From positions 496,001-560,000 of the forward strand of contig JAQFVV010000275.1 of assembly GCA_028023455.1 (NCBI GenBank): a stretch of DNA of 64,000 nucleotides, read 5' to 3'. The notes beneath the pieces were generated by a model. It saw nothing but the letters and a program-made list of their open reading frames with translations, made no database searches and was not told the DNA's origin. The position numbers were made by a program, and so were the translations under genes. This stretch comes from Epiperipatus broadwayi (taxonomy: Eukaryota; Onychophora; Udeonychophora; Euonychophora; Peripatidae). How positions within the stretch are numbered: position 1 is the stretch's first letter; each line of letters starts with the position of its first letter. Positions 35,990 to 48,045 of this stretch are shown one piece after another.

Positions 35990-36860
35990 TGTGTAGATGA
36001 CACATTTGTTATATAGTTTCATGATATTGATGCCTCAAATTTTTTTCTTGTTTTTCTTAATGGATGACATCTTAATATTAAGTTTACTATAGAAGTTGAA
36101 AATAATAAAACCATTTCTTTTTTAAATGTTTTAATTGCTAAAAAATCTGATGACTCATTATCAATACCTGTTTATAGAAAATCCACTAATATAGAAAGAT
36201 ATTCTAATTTTAATTCTCACCATCATCCTGCTCATGTACTTTCTGTGACAAATTTTTTTTTGATGAAAGCATATAGTTTGTCTGATAAAGATTATCTAGT
36301 TTAAGAATTAGAACTAACTAAAAATATTCTACTTTCTAATAGTTACATTAAAAACATCATATATAAAGTTTTATGTAGCATTAATATTAAATGAAAAAAA
36401 GATGATAAACTTGACAACTCAACTCATTATAGAGTTGTTTTACCTTATATTAAAAGAGTCACTAATAAGATCAGTAGACAACTATCAAATTTTAACATTA
36501 AGACCACTTTTTCCATTAGCAAAGAAAAAAAGGTGACTTTTTCCATAAACCTAAAGACCAAGTACTTTTGTAATAACTACATGTCTATGAAATTCCAACT
36601 TCACAGTCATCAAAAAGCTATGAAGATCAATACAATAGATGAATTAATGTTAGAATTAGGGAGCACCAAAATGCCTTCAATCAAAATTTAAATACATCAG
36701 TTTTTACTTCGCATTTTTTAGAAATTTGTCAACTCATACCTGATTTTGATAATGCTAAAATGTTTGCTAATTTGGAAAAGTATGATTTGAGAACCATGAG
36801 AGAATCTATTAAAATATTAAAAATGCTAGATAGTTTAAATAAATATGAAGAAGCACAGTG
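35990..36860 (+). pseudogene. Penelope-like RT C-terminus and GIY-YIG domain
   Basis: Starts at the catalytic box: CVDDTFVI, a stop, then FHDIDASNFFLVFLNG. Next come IKFTIEVENNKTISFLNVLI and SIPVYRKSTNIERYSNFNSH, the strand and thumb blocks that follow the box in PLEs. VVLPYIKRVTNKISRQLSNF (about 36430-36490) is the conserved 'LPYI..V..KI.R.L' linker. The GIY-YIG part, from 36583, reads VYEIPTSQSSKSYEDQYNR, a stop, then INVRIREHQNAFNQN; YEDQ replaces the usual Y-[IV]-G-Q. It ends with EKYDLRTMRESIKILKMLDS. Three or more stops; 5'-truncated within the RT. Confidence 0.8.
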
Positions 36861-39800
36861 TATTTTAGCCTTGTCAAAATATGTTATCTCTTTCTTATAA
36901 AATCAACTTGAGATCAATTAATTGCAAAATGGAAGAAAATAAAATTTTTGTTAATTCACCTATTATGAATAATCAACCATCAAATATATATAAGAATGAT
37001 TGTTTTTTACTTCATTCTCAATCTCATTATTACTTAAGACAACAGTTTTTTATTAAAATCTTAATTTTGACAATGATGAATGATATTTTGGCAAAACATC
37101 AGGAATTTAAAATAAATAATTTAATTATATATATATATTCTAACCCAGTATTTTTATTTTTATAAGTTTATTTTATTTTGCACACATGACACTAATTTTT
37201 CAGGTTGTTGTTAAGGCAACCAAATAAAGCAACATATCCATTAATTTTCCAATATGATCTAAAATACCTTTCATATAATACAATTGTACATTCAATTCTC
37301 TTAAGCCATGCCACGATTGTAATAACAACAATAATTGATCACTTATTAATTTAAAGAATAATTATAATAATATTAATCTCAGGGTTCTTTGTTTCATGTA
37401 AGGAAATGCTCGGCAGTATTGTGTTGTCGCATATGACTGGCATTCTGATCGGCTATAGGAAACATTTATTTTACTTAAATTCAAAGTGTCTTCATCTCTC
37501 ATATCAACTGCTATATCATTTAAAGAGATGATAATTCTATTCAATAATGACGTATAATTTTGAATAACACACCTTTTTTTTTTTTCAGAATCTCAGTCAG
37601 AATAATAAAAAGACAAGGGTGCTTTTTTCCTTCATCATCCATACAACACAATAATATAACTAAGATTTATTACTTAGACAATTTAACTAAATGGAATGGA
37701 ATAATGTGCAACCAAAGTTAATGGTTTGGGAATAAATTCATTTTTTTTTTTTTTTTTTTTTTACACAAAGGTGAATGTTTAGTCTTAAGTTTTCAACTCC
37801 ATAAATAATTATCATTAAACTAAAATATAATGACATATTCCGATCTGCTTAACTTTATTTATCTGGTATATTAAGTTTTTAAGAATTTGGAATGATTTCG
37901 ACTCAAGAAAAGGTTTTGCAAATAAGAGTGTTTGCACTTATATTTAGCATATAAAAACAAAAAAAATGAATCTACAACAAATTTTAACAAGACTATAATT
38001 TATTATTATCAAAAAAATATATGAACATTTATTCAATAATCCCATAGTAATACAAAAATATAAAATATAACTGACATTAATCTGTATACTCTTTTGTTAT
38101 GGACTAGAGGTTACTACTTCTCCTGTATGCAATCATATGGATTGATTAACTAAAAGTACATTTCATTACCAATACATTTTTATTACATTTTGGTAACCTT
38201 GTAGAAGCTTTTATTCAAAATTATTACTAACTATTTTTTTTATTTTTAAAATGATTAATCCCATCATATGCAATATGCAAAAATATTAAATTTATTTCTA
38301 ATACATTTACTTTATTTATGGTCTTTAATGGGATAACCTATTCTAATTATAGGCCAGTTATCAGAAGTTACACTTACCATCTTACATTTAACTTAATGCT
38401 AACTTAAGTTATGATACAAATTTTATTCATACGTATAATTTTAAATATGAGTATTATTTAATTACTAACCAGACTTAAATATTGCATTTGAATATTCCTT
38501 CAGTAAATAAGCATTTTAAATTACGCAATTTTAATTACTTTCTCCATTGATTTACTTGTCAAATACTAGCAATATTTAGCAGCACAATACAGATATTGAT
38601 CTTAGTTACTAACGCACTATTTATACTAAAGTGGATCTTGAGGAACTAACACCTCCAATATAACCTTTATCTTGCCCGAACTTTCAAAATTAAGCACAAT
38701 AATCAACACCTTCCATGGTGGAGCTATCTTTATTTTCACATGAGGAATATGGAATAACCACGAAGGTCTGTAGAGTAATCTACTACATTAAAATATTTTG
38801 TGGTTTTTGCCTCTTACTTGGCATACAACGAACACACACCAAATACAATCCTCTCCTGGATTTAAACAAATAAAGCATACTAAATGCTAGATAAATTCTT
38901 GATCGTCCTATCTATGAGAATCGATCACTTGGGCTATAAACATACCCGAACATTATATTTAAAATCTTCCTCTCATGGAAAACAAAGCTTTTGGGGCTTT
39001 TCATCCCACAAAATAAATACATTATAATTATTACCTATGCGAATATTAAGCATATACCAATGCTATATCTGGGCAGGATAAGTAAATACACTGATTATAA
39101 TAAACTTATGTTACCGTGTATACTTTGAGCAACATCTGAAATCAATGGACATCATAGAATAAAAGTATAAATTTTTTTTTTTTTTTAATTTTAATAAAGG
39201 AACATTCAAAATAGTTGGTAGCATACTATCTTAAAATAAATAAAGTGGATGTGTTATTTAAGAATAATTAGGAATAAATTCCTCAATTAATACAATATAA
39301 ATTCATTTCAAAACTTTAACAAGAAATATTTTGTTATAGCATTTTTTTTTTTTTAGTTACTTCTGATAATTTTCAATATTTATTTTTACCCCTTAAATAT
39401 CTAAATATTTTTCTTTTACCTATCTAACATACAAAATTTCTACCTACAATTGTATGTAATAATTAAAACATATTTTATAGATTTTTTTTTTCTTTCATGT
39501 TAAATATCAACTTAACCTATAATAATTATATTAAAACATACCTTTGTCATTACAAGGCTATTAAATATCACTTGACCATACAGACTTTAACCTATGTGAT
39601 ATAACAAAAAATACATATCATTTATAACTTAGTTTTAAACAATCATTAATTAACAAGTGCATACTCTCTCATTAGAAAATGTTTTTCTGTTGAGCAATTG
39701 GTCCAGGTGAAGAGCTTTATCCAGTCGTATTTCACGAAGCAAGTTTAAAAACAATAAACACATGGTATTATTTCCTTTAAATAAAAGTTTTCTTTTATTT

Positions 39801-41394
39801 TGTGCGTTTAATAAATTAGGTAAAGAAACAGCAGAATTGAAGATTAATTCTTACTTGAATTAAACTACTACAATTTTGGGATCCAAGAAAAAAAATAGAC
39901 TTCTAACACAGACGAATATTTGACTATAGACGATAAACATACACAATATTTTTTTTTTTTATTGACGATACGTATACTTATTAGCTAGCTTACTTATGGA
40001 CGAAAATGCGCAATTTTCCGAGAGATTATTATGATAATAACTGAGTCAATTTACGTGTACATGAAGTTTTAATAATTCCAACTGATGTATAATATAATAT
40101 ATCATTTATTTTTATCATTAAGTCACTAAGATATTTGTTTTTTCATACTTTAGAATTATAAATTTTTTTAACGGTAACTTCTCCGTAAGAATGCCCCTAT
40201 ATAACTTTTCCTATATTTACTCTGAAAGTTTATATTTTTTTTATTTTTTAAAAAATATGCAGTCATAATTTAATCTTATTTATCATTTTATTATTTCAGA
40301 CAATTCTTGTGAATAAAACTATTTTAAGATGTAACTACATTACGTAAAGGCAGACAATATTGAAAAGAGCCAAAATGTTTCTAGTTGATTTTTTTCAAAA
40401 TATTTCTTTCAATTATTATTATTTTTTTCTTTCTATACCAAGAAAATATCAATAAATGACATAAAGTTAATAAATAATTAATCTTTCTAAATCGCTTCTT
40501 CCTTAATTTAGATATAATATAATTTTCTACTCTTTTAGTTACATCAGTCATTTTTGAACTTTAGCGTGAGACAATAAACTTTTAAGTATAAAAGGTCTTT
40601 AAATAGGTAGATGGCAAAGAAAATCAGGATATCTTATCAAAAAAAAAATTTAGCCACACATTATATTATTAAAATTTTACTTTGATTACATTTATTTCCA
40701 AAATAAAATGAAAAAATTGAGTTACCAAATTTAGCACTTTCCTTCCTTAAAACTAAAAGCAACTATCTTTTTTTCAAAAAAAAAAATCTATTATGAAATT
40801 TGTTTGTTTTTTTTTTTTTTTTTTTACTTTAGCGACCTATTCCAGAAAAATAATCATTTGATTATAACATAAACAAAAGAAAGGAAAAACCTATTACAAT
40901 CATATAGTTTTAGTATTATTTACCTGGATTACAAAGTAATTTGACAATATAAAAAAAATAATAATAAATACATTAAATTAGCAATCGGAAGAGTATAATT
41001 CTTTAAACATTATTTTTTCTTTCTTTTTTTTTTTTTTTTACAAAAAGAAATTACCAGAAGTTATTGTGCTTTATGATAAGACACTCATCCACTCTCCCCT
41101 CTACCCATCCAAAATCAATTACTGTTTAGCTTTTATACCATATTAATTTGCTCTAATTATTAATATCTCAATTAAATTATTCATGTTCTCTCTTTAAAAA
41201 TGACATTGAGTTATTAAATCTATTAGTTATTCACCCAAAACATGCCAAAGTGAGTGAATAACATACTTTATTAATCAATTATTACTATTGTTATTTTATC
41301 TTTTTATTTCTTTAAAGAATAGCATTGTTTTCCTGCAGAAATAATGCCAAGTAAACCAAGTGTCAATAACACTAGGTTACAATATATATATTGA
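36861..41394. other. Unassigned AT-rich DNA
   Basis: No gene or element recognised. Several T runs of 12-22 bases (37740, 39173, 40808, 41023). The 94-codon frame at 36881-37165 begins inside the PLE tail and has no domain of its own. Confidence 0.45.
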
Positions 41395-43925
41395 AACAGT
41401 AAGGTCTGCTCTGCAGATCTTTGTTTCACCTTTTCTCACCTACTTCCTACCCTCATACCTTAGTTTGAACCCCAATCTATCGTAGTGTGTCTGCAATACA
41501 CTTATATCCCGAAAATCCCGCCTAATTTTAAACCACACACAAGCTCGAATATATATAACTTATTCCCAAATAAAATAAAAATTATGAATATATTTTTCAC
41601 ATAATTTACATTTATTAAAAGAAGTATATAGAATTCGCACACACTATGATACCTTTTAAAACATATCAAAATTATAAATTGTTAGTTATTTTTTTACTAT
41701 TTACAAATATATTACCTCATAATATATTTTATTTAAAATAAAATTCATTTAGTAAATATTAGTTTAGTAGATAGATTCAAATATTACAATTTAAAATGAA
41801 ATAATTTCGTTTATTTAATAAAAACATCCCAAATATTTCTGTTAAAATAAATGAGGGACAATAGTTTAATTATATGTTTATCTAAAAACACCTGTCCACT
41901 TAAGTTTTCTTTAATTAGTAGCGTAATTTTAATTAAATCTAGTTTGTAATTAATGTCGACGGGAAGTTAACAAAGGAAATTAATTAATGTTGAATTCCTT
42001 TAGACATTGGATAGATTTAATTACAGCAGATAAGCCAAAATTTGTATGCTCCAGGGCAAATCTTTTTAAATTTACTATAAAAGATTTTTTTTTCTCCATT
42101 CTAGCTTTTAAAGAATTTGAGTTGTCTAAAGGTTTTGAGTGTTCTAAAATTCTAATAATTGCTAACCTTGACATGTCCAGTAGAGGCATTTAAGAGGCTA
42201 TGCCCCTCGGAATAGCAGCCCTCTCCATACTATCAGAAATATCACACGGACCGGAACGCGCTCCCCAAAATGGAACATTCCAGATTTGGCTGAATATAAA
42301 ACTGCCGAACACTACCTGCAAAGCTTTCCAGAGGTAACCTAAATTAACCCAAGCTCTTGTGACACTAACTAAAGCTATAGCTATTTAACATTTTTTCTTA
42401 TATTTCACAACTTATTTTTCTTCTGTATTTAAATATACTCAATTTGCTCTACCTTGGTTAATATTTTCTATTTATAAGCTTTCTTTTATTTTATTATGAT
42501 AATGTGTCGCTTTGACGGTGAACTATTCCCTCTATTGAAAGTAAGACGGTATTAGGCTATTTTAAATTTATAATTTTCCAATTTTATTATCTTGCAAATC
42601 ACTGCTCGAGGGCGATCTTTTCTTTAATGTAATATAATCACATAGTTTAAAATCTACATGCTATTGATTTTGACTAATATAAGAGTATGTGCAAAGTCAA
42701 TGATTAAAGTGTCCCCAAAGCAGATTGCGTATATAAATCTATACTTACTTTTCAAACCCCAACAGCATTTCCTATTTTAATTACCGTGTTCTACTTTCAT
42801 TATAAAGTTCATCATTGACGCGAAATGCGGACCCTCTTAAATGAATTTCGGGGGTTTGATTGGGCATTTCTCTTAATCCAAGTAAAACCCATTTAGTATT
42901 TTTTATATACACTAGTCTCGATGCTGGTACATGAATTGGTTGTTGAGACCGCTTTTTTTATTTTTCCAAGGATCTTTACATGGCAAAGTCCATTCTTTCG
43001 CTTATTGCAAGTTTCCAGGCAGAGGGTGTTCACCAATGACACCCCTGGAAATTAACGAATCGTCACACGTCGCTAAGTTTCGTGTTCGCAAATACTTTCC
43101 TACGGTTAGCGGCCTCCATAATTATTCCGGACTTCATTTGTTTATTTATTTTATTTTACAAAGCATCCATGACTTAAACGAGTCACACCCTCCAACTTTA
43201 TAAATTCACTATCAGCAATACTGACCTCCCAATACAAATCTATTATTATTCTCAAATAAATGCTTTGATCCCATTCCCACGTTTGCTTAGTAAGCTTTAG
43301 TCCATTACTATTCTCGAAATCAATAAATATTTTAGAACATTTAATTTCAAATATTGTCTTAAACTTGTCTATTTACTCAAGGCACCTCGCACATGTTCCT
43401 ATCTTGTCAAGCACATTATCGTAACGCTATTAGCCCGAGGAATAGAATATATCACTCTGTTTTAAAACCTTTTGTTATTGCTGAAATATAAATGCCAACA
43501 ATTATTTAATATGCGTCCCTGTCTCGTATAAGCAGACAGTGGCGTTATATATATATATATTTATCTAAATAAATTGTGTGAAATTATTTTAAACTAAACT
43601 TTATCTCTTATTTTATTTGATTCCTATCACTGTCTCGGTCTATATATATTTTCTGCATTTCTTTTATAAATCCATAGACGTTAATTAGCCACCCAAACTT
43701 ATCTTAGTATAGAGTCTTTTGTTTCTCCCTGACCACCAGGCACTGGTAAAAGGTTATACTAGTTGTAGCATCAGATGCGTTATCACGCAGGTGGCGCTGT
43801 GAAATTTGGACTTTAGATTCGAACTTAGTATATCTAGAAGGCAACCCCTCCTAGAATGTTCAGTTTAGTGTCTGGGGTTTGAATTATGCAGTGTGTTAGC
43901 GAGATAGACGATTCTGACCGTTACA
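41395..43925. other. GC- and CpG-richer block without a recognised gene
   Basis: Contrasts with the rest of the window: CpG dinucleotides cluster at 42200-42300, 42500-42540, 42820-42850, 43060-43130 and 43760-43920. Overlapping open frames on both strands at 41980-42193 and a 90-codon frame at 42931-43203 show no domain that I recognise. It could be a promoter/5' UTR region of a host gene whose coding exons lie outside, or an old insertion. Confidence 0.4.
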
Positions 43926-43945
43926 ATATATATATATATATATAT
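43926..43945. repeat. (AT)n microsatellite
   Basis: An AT dinucleotide run. A similar short run lies at 43546-43560. Confidence 0.9.
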
Positions 43946-45284
43946 GCATGATTTTATAATAGACATGAAATTTTGAAATTAAATGACACAAGTATAAACT
44001 TCATCAACCTTAATCAAATGCTCCACTGCATGTAAACTAGTTAATGGAGAGCATTTGCATTTTGCAACAAAATGTTATACATGTGATTGAATAATAAATA
44101 ATATTAAAAGATATTCCAAAAAATTATTGAAGGCACAAGATAAAAGAAAGCATATTCTACAAAAATTAAATTATTTTGGAAACAGGGATAAAAAAAATAC
44201 TGATATAAAAATTTGTATAGTTGAATCATACAATGATAATAAGAGTTATAAAGTGTTTGCATTGTCAAGCATTAGTGGTCAAAAGGTCAGCGACGGCCAC
44301 TTTACAAGCAGTTGTCCCAGATTAATGGATTTGCTTCCCAGCTGATGCTATGACACATGAGAAAAAAAAGTGTTTGCATTGATAGCTAAGAAACAAACAT
44401 CCTTATGGAGAATTTAGTGTTTTGCTAACTATATATTATTTTTTAAAACATTATTTACTATAAGTAAGGTGTTTTTTTAAAAAGTAATCACTGAACATTA
44501 ATTAATGCATGCAAGACTGTTTGGTTTTAGTGTTTTAGATAAAGGATTTAAATATGAGTTTATATTTGCCAAGTACTATGGAGTTCAAGATGAGCACTGT
44601 GAAATTAATACAATTTCTATTTACAGGTGGAATGTGATTAAAAAAAAAAAAATATGATTAGCATTAATAACATATGGAAAGTATTTTCATATCAATTATT
44701 TTTAAAAATATGCCAACTAATTGGAGTTCTGTTGTAATTGAAATTGTTGAAAATGATATTTTACTATAAATTAAATATAGTGATTGTATTTATAAAGTAT
44801 TTAATATTTATACTATATTTAAGTTTCTTTTATTAGATATATAATGCTAGATTAAAAATATTACATCTAATTTGTAATCTATTATTTGTAATCCATGTAT
44901 GTATAATAAGAGAAAATATAATATTAAACTTTTCAAGCAATAGATCAATTTAAAATTGTATCAATAGAAATTTTGATTTCTTTATACATCTAAAGATATT
45001 AAAAGAATAGAATGTTAAGACTATGACCAGTGCTAAATATTGTAGGATTCTGTGCGATTAGGTAAATAGATTGTAAAGAAAGAAATAATGCCTATTTAAA
45101 CATTAATTATTTTGGATTTAAAATCAATATAATAGTGTAGGAATAATTTTAGTCTAAATAGAACCTTTTATAAGCAACAACTCTGTAAATAACAGAATGA
45201 TTATTATTATTATATAAAAGTTTATACAAGAGAATATGATAATAATTTATGTATACACGTTCACTAATAATGAGAAGTAAAACA
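43946..45284. other. Unassigned AT-rich DNA
   Basis: Nothing supported. The phrase GTGTTTGCATTG appears at about 44256 and 44371 without further similarity. Confidence 0.45.
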
Positions 45285-45363
45285 TGTATGGAAAAATAAA
45301 TAAATTGTTTTACATTTTTATTTACTATTGTCAAACTCCACTTACAACTTTGACACCATCCAC

Positions 45364-45711
45364 TATGGAGAGATGTATGTTGGGAGTAACAAGAAGAGAT
45401 CGAAAACACAATGTATGGGTAAGACAACAAACAGGTGTTACTGATCTTATTGAAAAAATTAAAAGATTGAAATGGAGTTGGGCTGGACATATTGCTAGAA
45501 GAGATGATAATAGATGGACAATTGAAATTTTAAACTGGATTCCAAGAGATTGTAAAAGACCCAGAAAGAGATCACATGTGAGATGGATGGATGAAATAAG
45601 AAAATGTGCAGGGGTGTTGTGGAGAAGAGAAGCTAAAGATCGGAGAAGATGGATTAAACTTGGAGAGGCCTTCATCCTGCAGTGGATTGATAATGGTTGA
45701 TGATGATGATG
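45364..45711 (+). mobile_element. RTE-like element 3' fragment inserted in the ribozyme repeat
   Basis: Matches 7482-7830 with six substitutions, all transitions, over about 340 bases. Homology starts exactly at TATGGAGAG and ends in the (GAT)n/(TGA)n tail, so it is a 5'-truncated insertion. The frame from 45365 (MERCMLGVTRRDRKHNVWVR) stays open to 45700 and has Trp where the 7-kb copy has a stop. The insertion replaces roughly 26 bases of the host repeat. Confidence 0.9.
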
Positions 45712-45938
45712 ATGACTAATCATCCCCCAAACTAGAGACAATCTCTAGCACAGATATAAACTTTAAATATTAGTTAAAGATTAATACATTTGATTTTTTA
45801 ATTTTAAACATACATACACATGGAGTTATTCACATTTCTCTTGACCATGTGTAATATCTTTATAAATATATTAAACAACATCCATATTGCCCCAATTTTT
45901 TTTAAATTCATATAAATAAAGATACAATAAAAGACAAA

Positions 45939-45993
45939 TGACCATCAAGATGCATTTTATACTGAACCAGCACTCATCAGTTGGCCCAGATCA
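45939..45993 (-). ncRNA. Hammerhead ribozyme, type I, degraded core
   Basis: On the minus strand the order is: outer stem I, CCAA, an intact CTGATGA core (45980-45974), a 6-bp stem II with GTT loop (45973-45959, two G-U pairs), AAAA where GAAA is required (45958-45955), a minimal stem III (TGCA), TC, then TTGA and GGTCA closing stem I. Predicted cleavage follows C at 45949. The G-to-A change in GAAA should inactivate it. It is 55 bases, exactly the length of the copy at 53 kb, and the two align without gaps. Confidence 0.8.
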
Positions 45994-46100
45994 CTATCTC
46001 CCATATAAATATATCTATTATATGAAGAGTATTTATCTATAGTAAATTGTTACATTTTTATTTACCATTGTCAAACTGACTCCCCTCACAACTGTACCAG

Positions 46101-48040
46101 TCAAAAGTGTGTATCCATTCAACAAAACCCAGAACCCAAGCAAAAGTACCTAGAGTCCGACCAAGCACAAGATACATAAGTCAGGGGCAATCACAGATTC
46201 ATACCTATTTGCATGAATTCCCAAGTTTCCAACTAATAAATAACGTTTTGATGATATCAGTAATACATTTTTTTTTTATTCTGGCCCAGCTGAGGTCACA
46301 GTTCACAGGAGACTGAGTAATAGAATATCAAGAGACACATGAGAAATTAACACTTAAATAATAATCATTCCTTGTGAGTGATTGAGGATTAATTTAGTAG
46401 CAATTAATAAATTGGATCTGTAATAATAATAATGACATTCCTGATAGATTTTATATATGTTGAATTCAATATTCATAATACCTCAATTAATAGAGTAATT
46501 CATACTAGAGTCAGAACAACATAAATGAAAGACAATCTAGATCAAATCAAAGAGATTTATGAAATTATATAATGATAGATTTTACAAGGATAGAAACTTT
46601 GTTTATACAACTTGGGATTTTAGATCGTTTGATTTGCAATTACTGACGATTGATTACATAGTTTAACATATAAAACATAAAATATATAATGTTTGAGCAT
46701 GCGGTTGAGTACATACAATAGATTTATAAGACATTTGTAATTAAGGTGCCAAGAATACAAAATACCAAATAAGAGTTGGTTCTCTTTGACATTTAAATTT
46801 AACATAATAAATATATCATTATATACCATAATTAATTTAGAGTCGTATTAGTATAGAATTTCAATTTAACAACTTATGTGGAAGCAAAATGATTCATTTA
46901 TATAACGATTAATTAATCATTGATAATTAATGATAAACGAGTGCCGATGTTCAATTTCAAAAGAGCATTTCAGGTTGTCAATGTAAAAGAATCAATTTTA
47001 ATAATAATAATGGAGGCGGTATGACTAACAAAAGAAGGTAATCACTATTATCCTCGAACTATGCGTTCCCTAACTGCTATAGATCATATATATATAATTA
47101 TAAAACATATGGTCCTCTAACCAAACATGTTTTATACTACAATAGAAAAAAAAATACAGTGAAGACATGCCAATTCTCTAATTAAAACATCTTATTCACA
47201 TATAGGGATTTTCACATACTAGGTGACCTAGATACGCTTCAGTAGGGTAGGAAAACCAAGTCTCGCAAGCCGGGAATTCATCGACTTTCACGTGTGAATC
47301 AAGTCTTTAAGGCTGATTTATTTCAACTTCTTAAGGTAAGCAAAGCAAGCAAGGAAGGTACGGAAGCAATGATTGCACCCATAACAAATATAATGCCTAT
47401 GAGGAATAAAAGTCATGTCATTTGACCACAATCTGTTAATTTCTGATTTAATAAAATGGTTCTTTTGCAACAGAATGTTCATAACAACAAAAGAAAAGAA
47501 ATGGGTCTTTAATGAATACATAGCAAAGAGGGATGATTTAAGAAAGAAACTTACTTCCACATTTTAAAATCTTCATCGTTCCAAAAACATTGAGTTAGTC
47601 GTATATTAAATAAAACTCAGCTTTATTTAATATTATTTAAAATTTGCGGTCATTTGATGATATAATGGTTTACAAGCATTATATGTATAAAAGATCTCAA
47701 AATTTGACAGATTAAAATAAACTGATAGATATACATATAAATATAATATACACATTGAGGCTATTTCAGTTAAATAATTAGATATTTTCTAATACGTTTC
47801 TAAATAATTTGCAGAGATAAATTTTGACAGTATTCATAAAATATAGTCACATGAATATTAATTTAACTAATCGGTAATTAAATGTAACTTTTAATTGCTG
47901 TTTACATATCAATTATATTATAAAATCCAAGCAAGCGTTATAATAACCTTTAAATACCTTTATGTCTCCAATATCAGCACACAGAGAATGATACTAACAA
48001 AAGGTAAAACTTGTAAAAAAAAAAAAACCAAATAAAATAT
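46101..48040. other. Unassigned DNA
   Basis: 46112-46318 may share ends with 35790-35989 (see there). The rest is AT-rich. The region 47200-47350 is less AT-biased and ends in a splice-donor-like AAGGTAAG (47333), but no adjoining coding frame is convincing. The 80-codon minus frame at 47560-47318 has no domain. Confidence 0.35.
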
Positions 48041-48045
48041 CAAGC

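Larger units (their letters stand above)
45285..46100 (-). mobile_element. Retrozyme-like ribozyme repeat, tandem ~1.1 units, interrupted
   Basis: On the minus strand, GTTTGACAATGG (46076-46065) recurs as GTTTGACAATAG (45336-45325). Removing the RTE insertion (45364-45711) leaves about 390 bases between them, or about 415 allowing for roughly 26 bases missing at the insertion point, close to the unit length at 53 kb. The unit carries a hammerhead ribozyme (45939-45993). It aligns with 53303-53712 almost throughout, including 'catttgtcttttattgtatctttattta' after the ribozyme. No coding sequence is present. Animal retrozymes have this form: short tandem repeats with a type I hammerhead per unit. 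Confidence 0.7.

Noticed and set aside
36881-37165. 94-codon plus frame after the Penelope-like element
   Set aside because: It starts inside the PLE tail and continues into AT-rich DNA; no domain and no homology to the other PLE copies.
43810-43830. GATTCGAAC as part of a tRNA T-arm
   Set aside because: The flanking sequence does not fold into a cloverleaf and no acceptor pairing is present.
47325-47345. AAGGTAAG splice donor as the end of a host exon
   Set aside because: A single donor-like octamer is expected by chance, and no adjoining frame shows coding character.
47318-47560. 80-codon minus frame with a Cys/His cluster (CYGCNHC)
   Set aside because: The spacing fits no zinc-finger class I know and there is no second unit.
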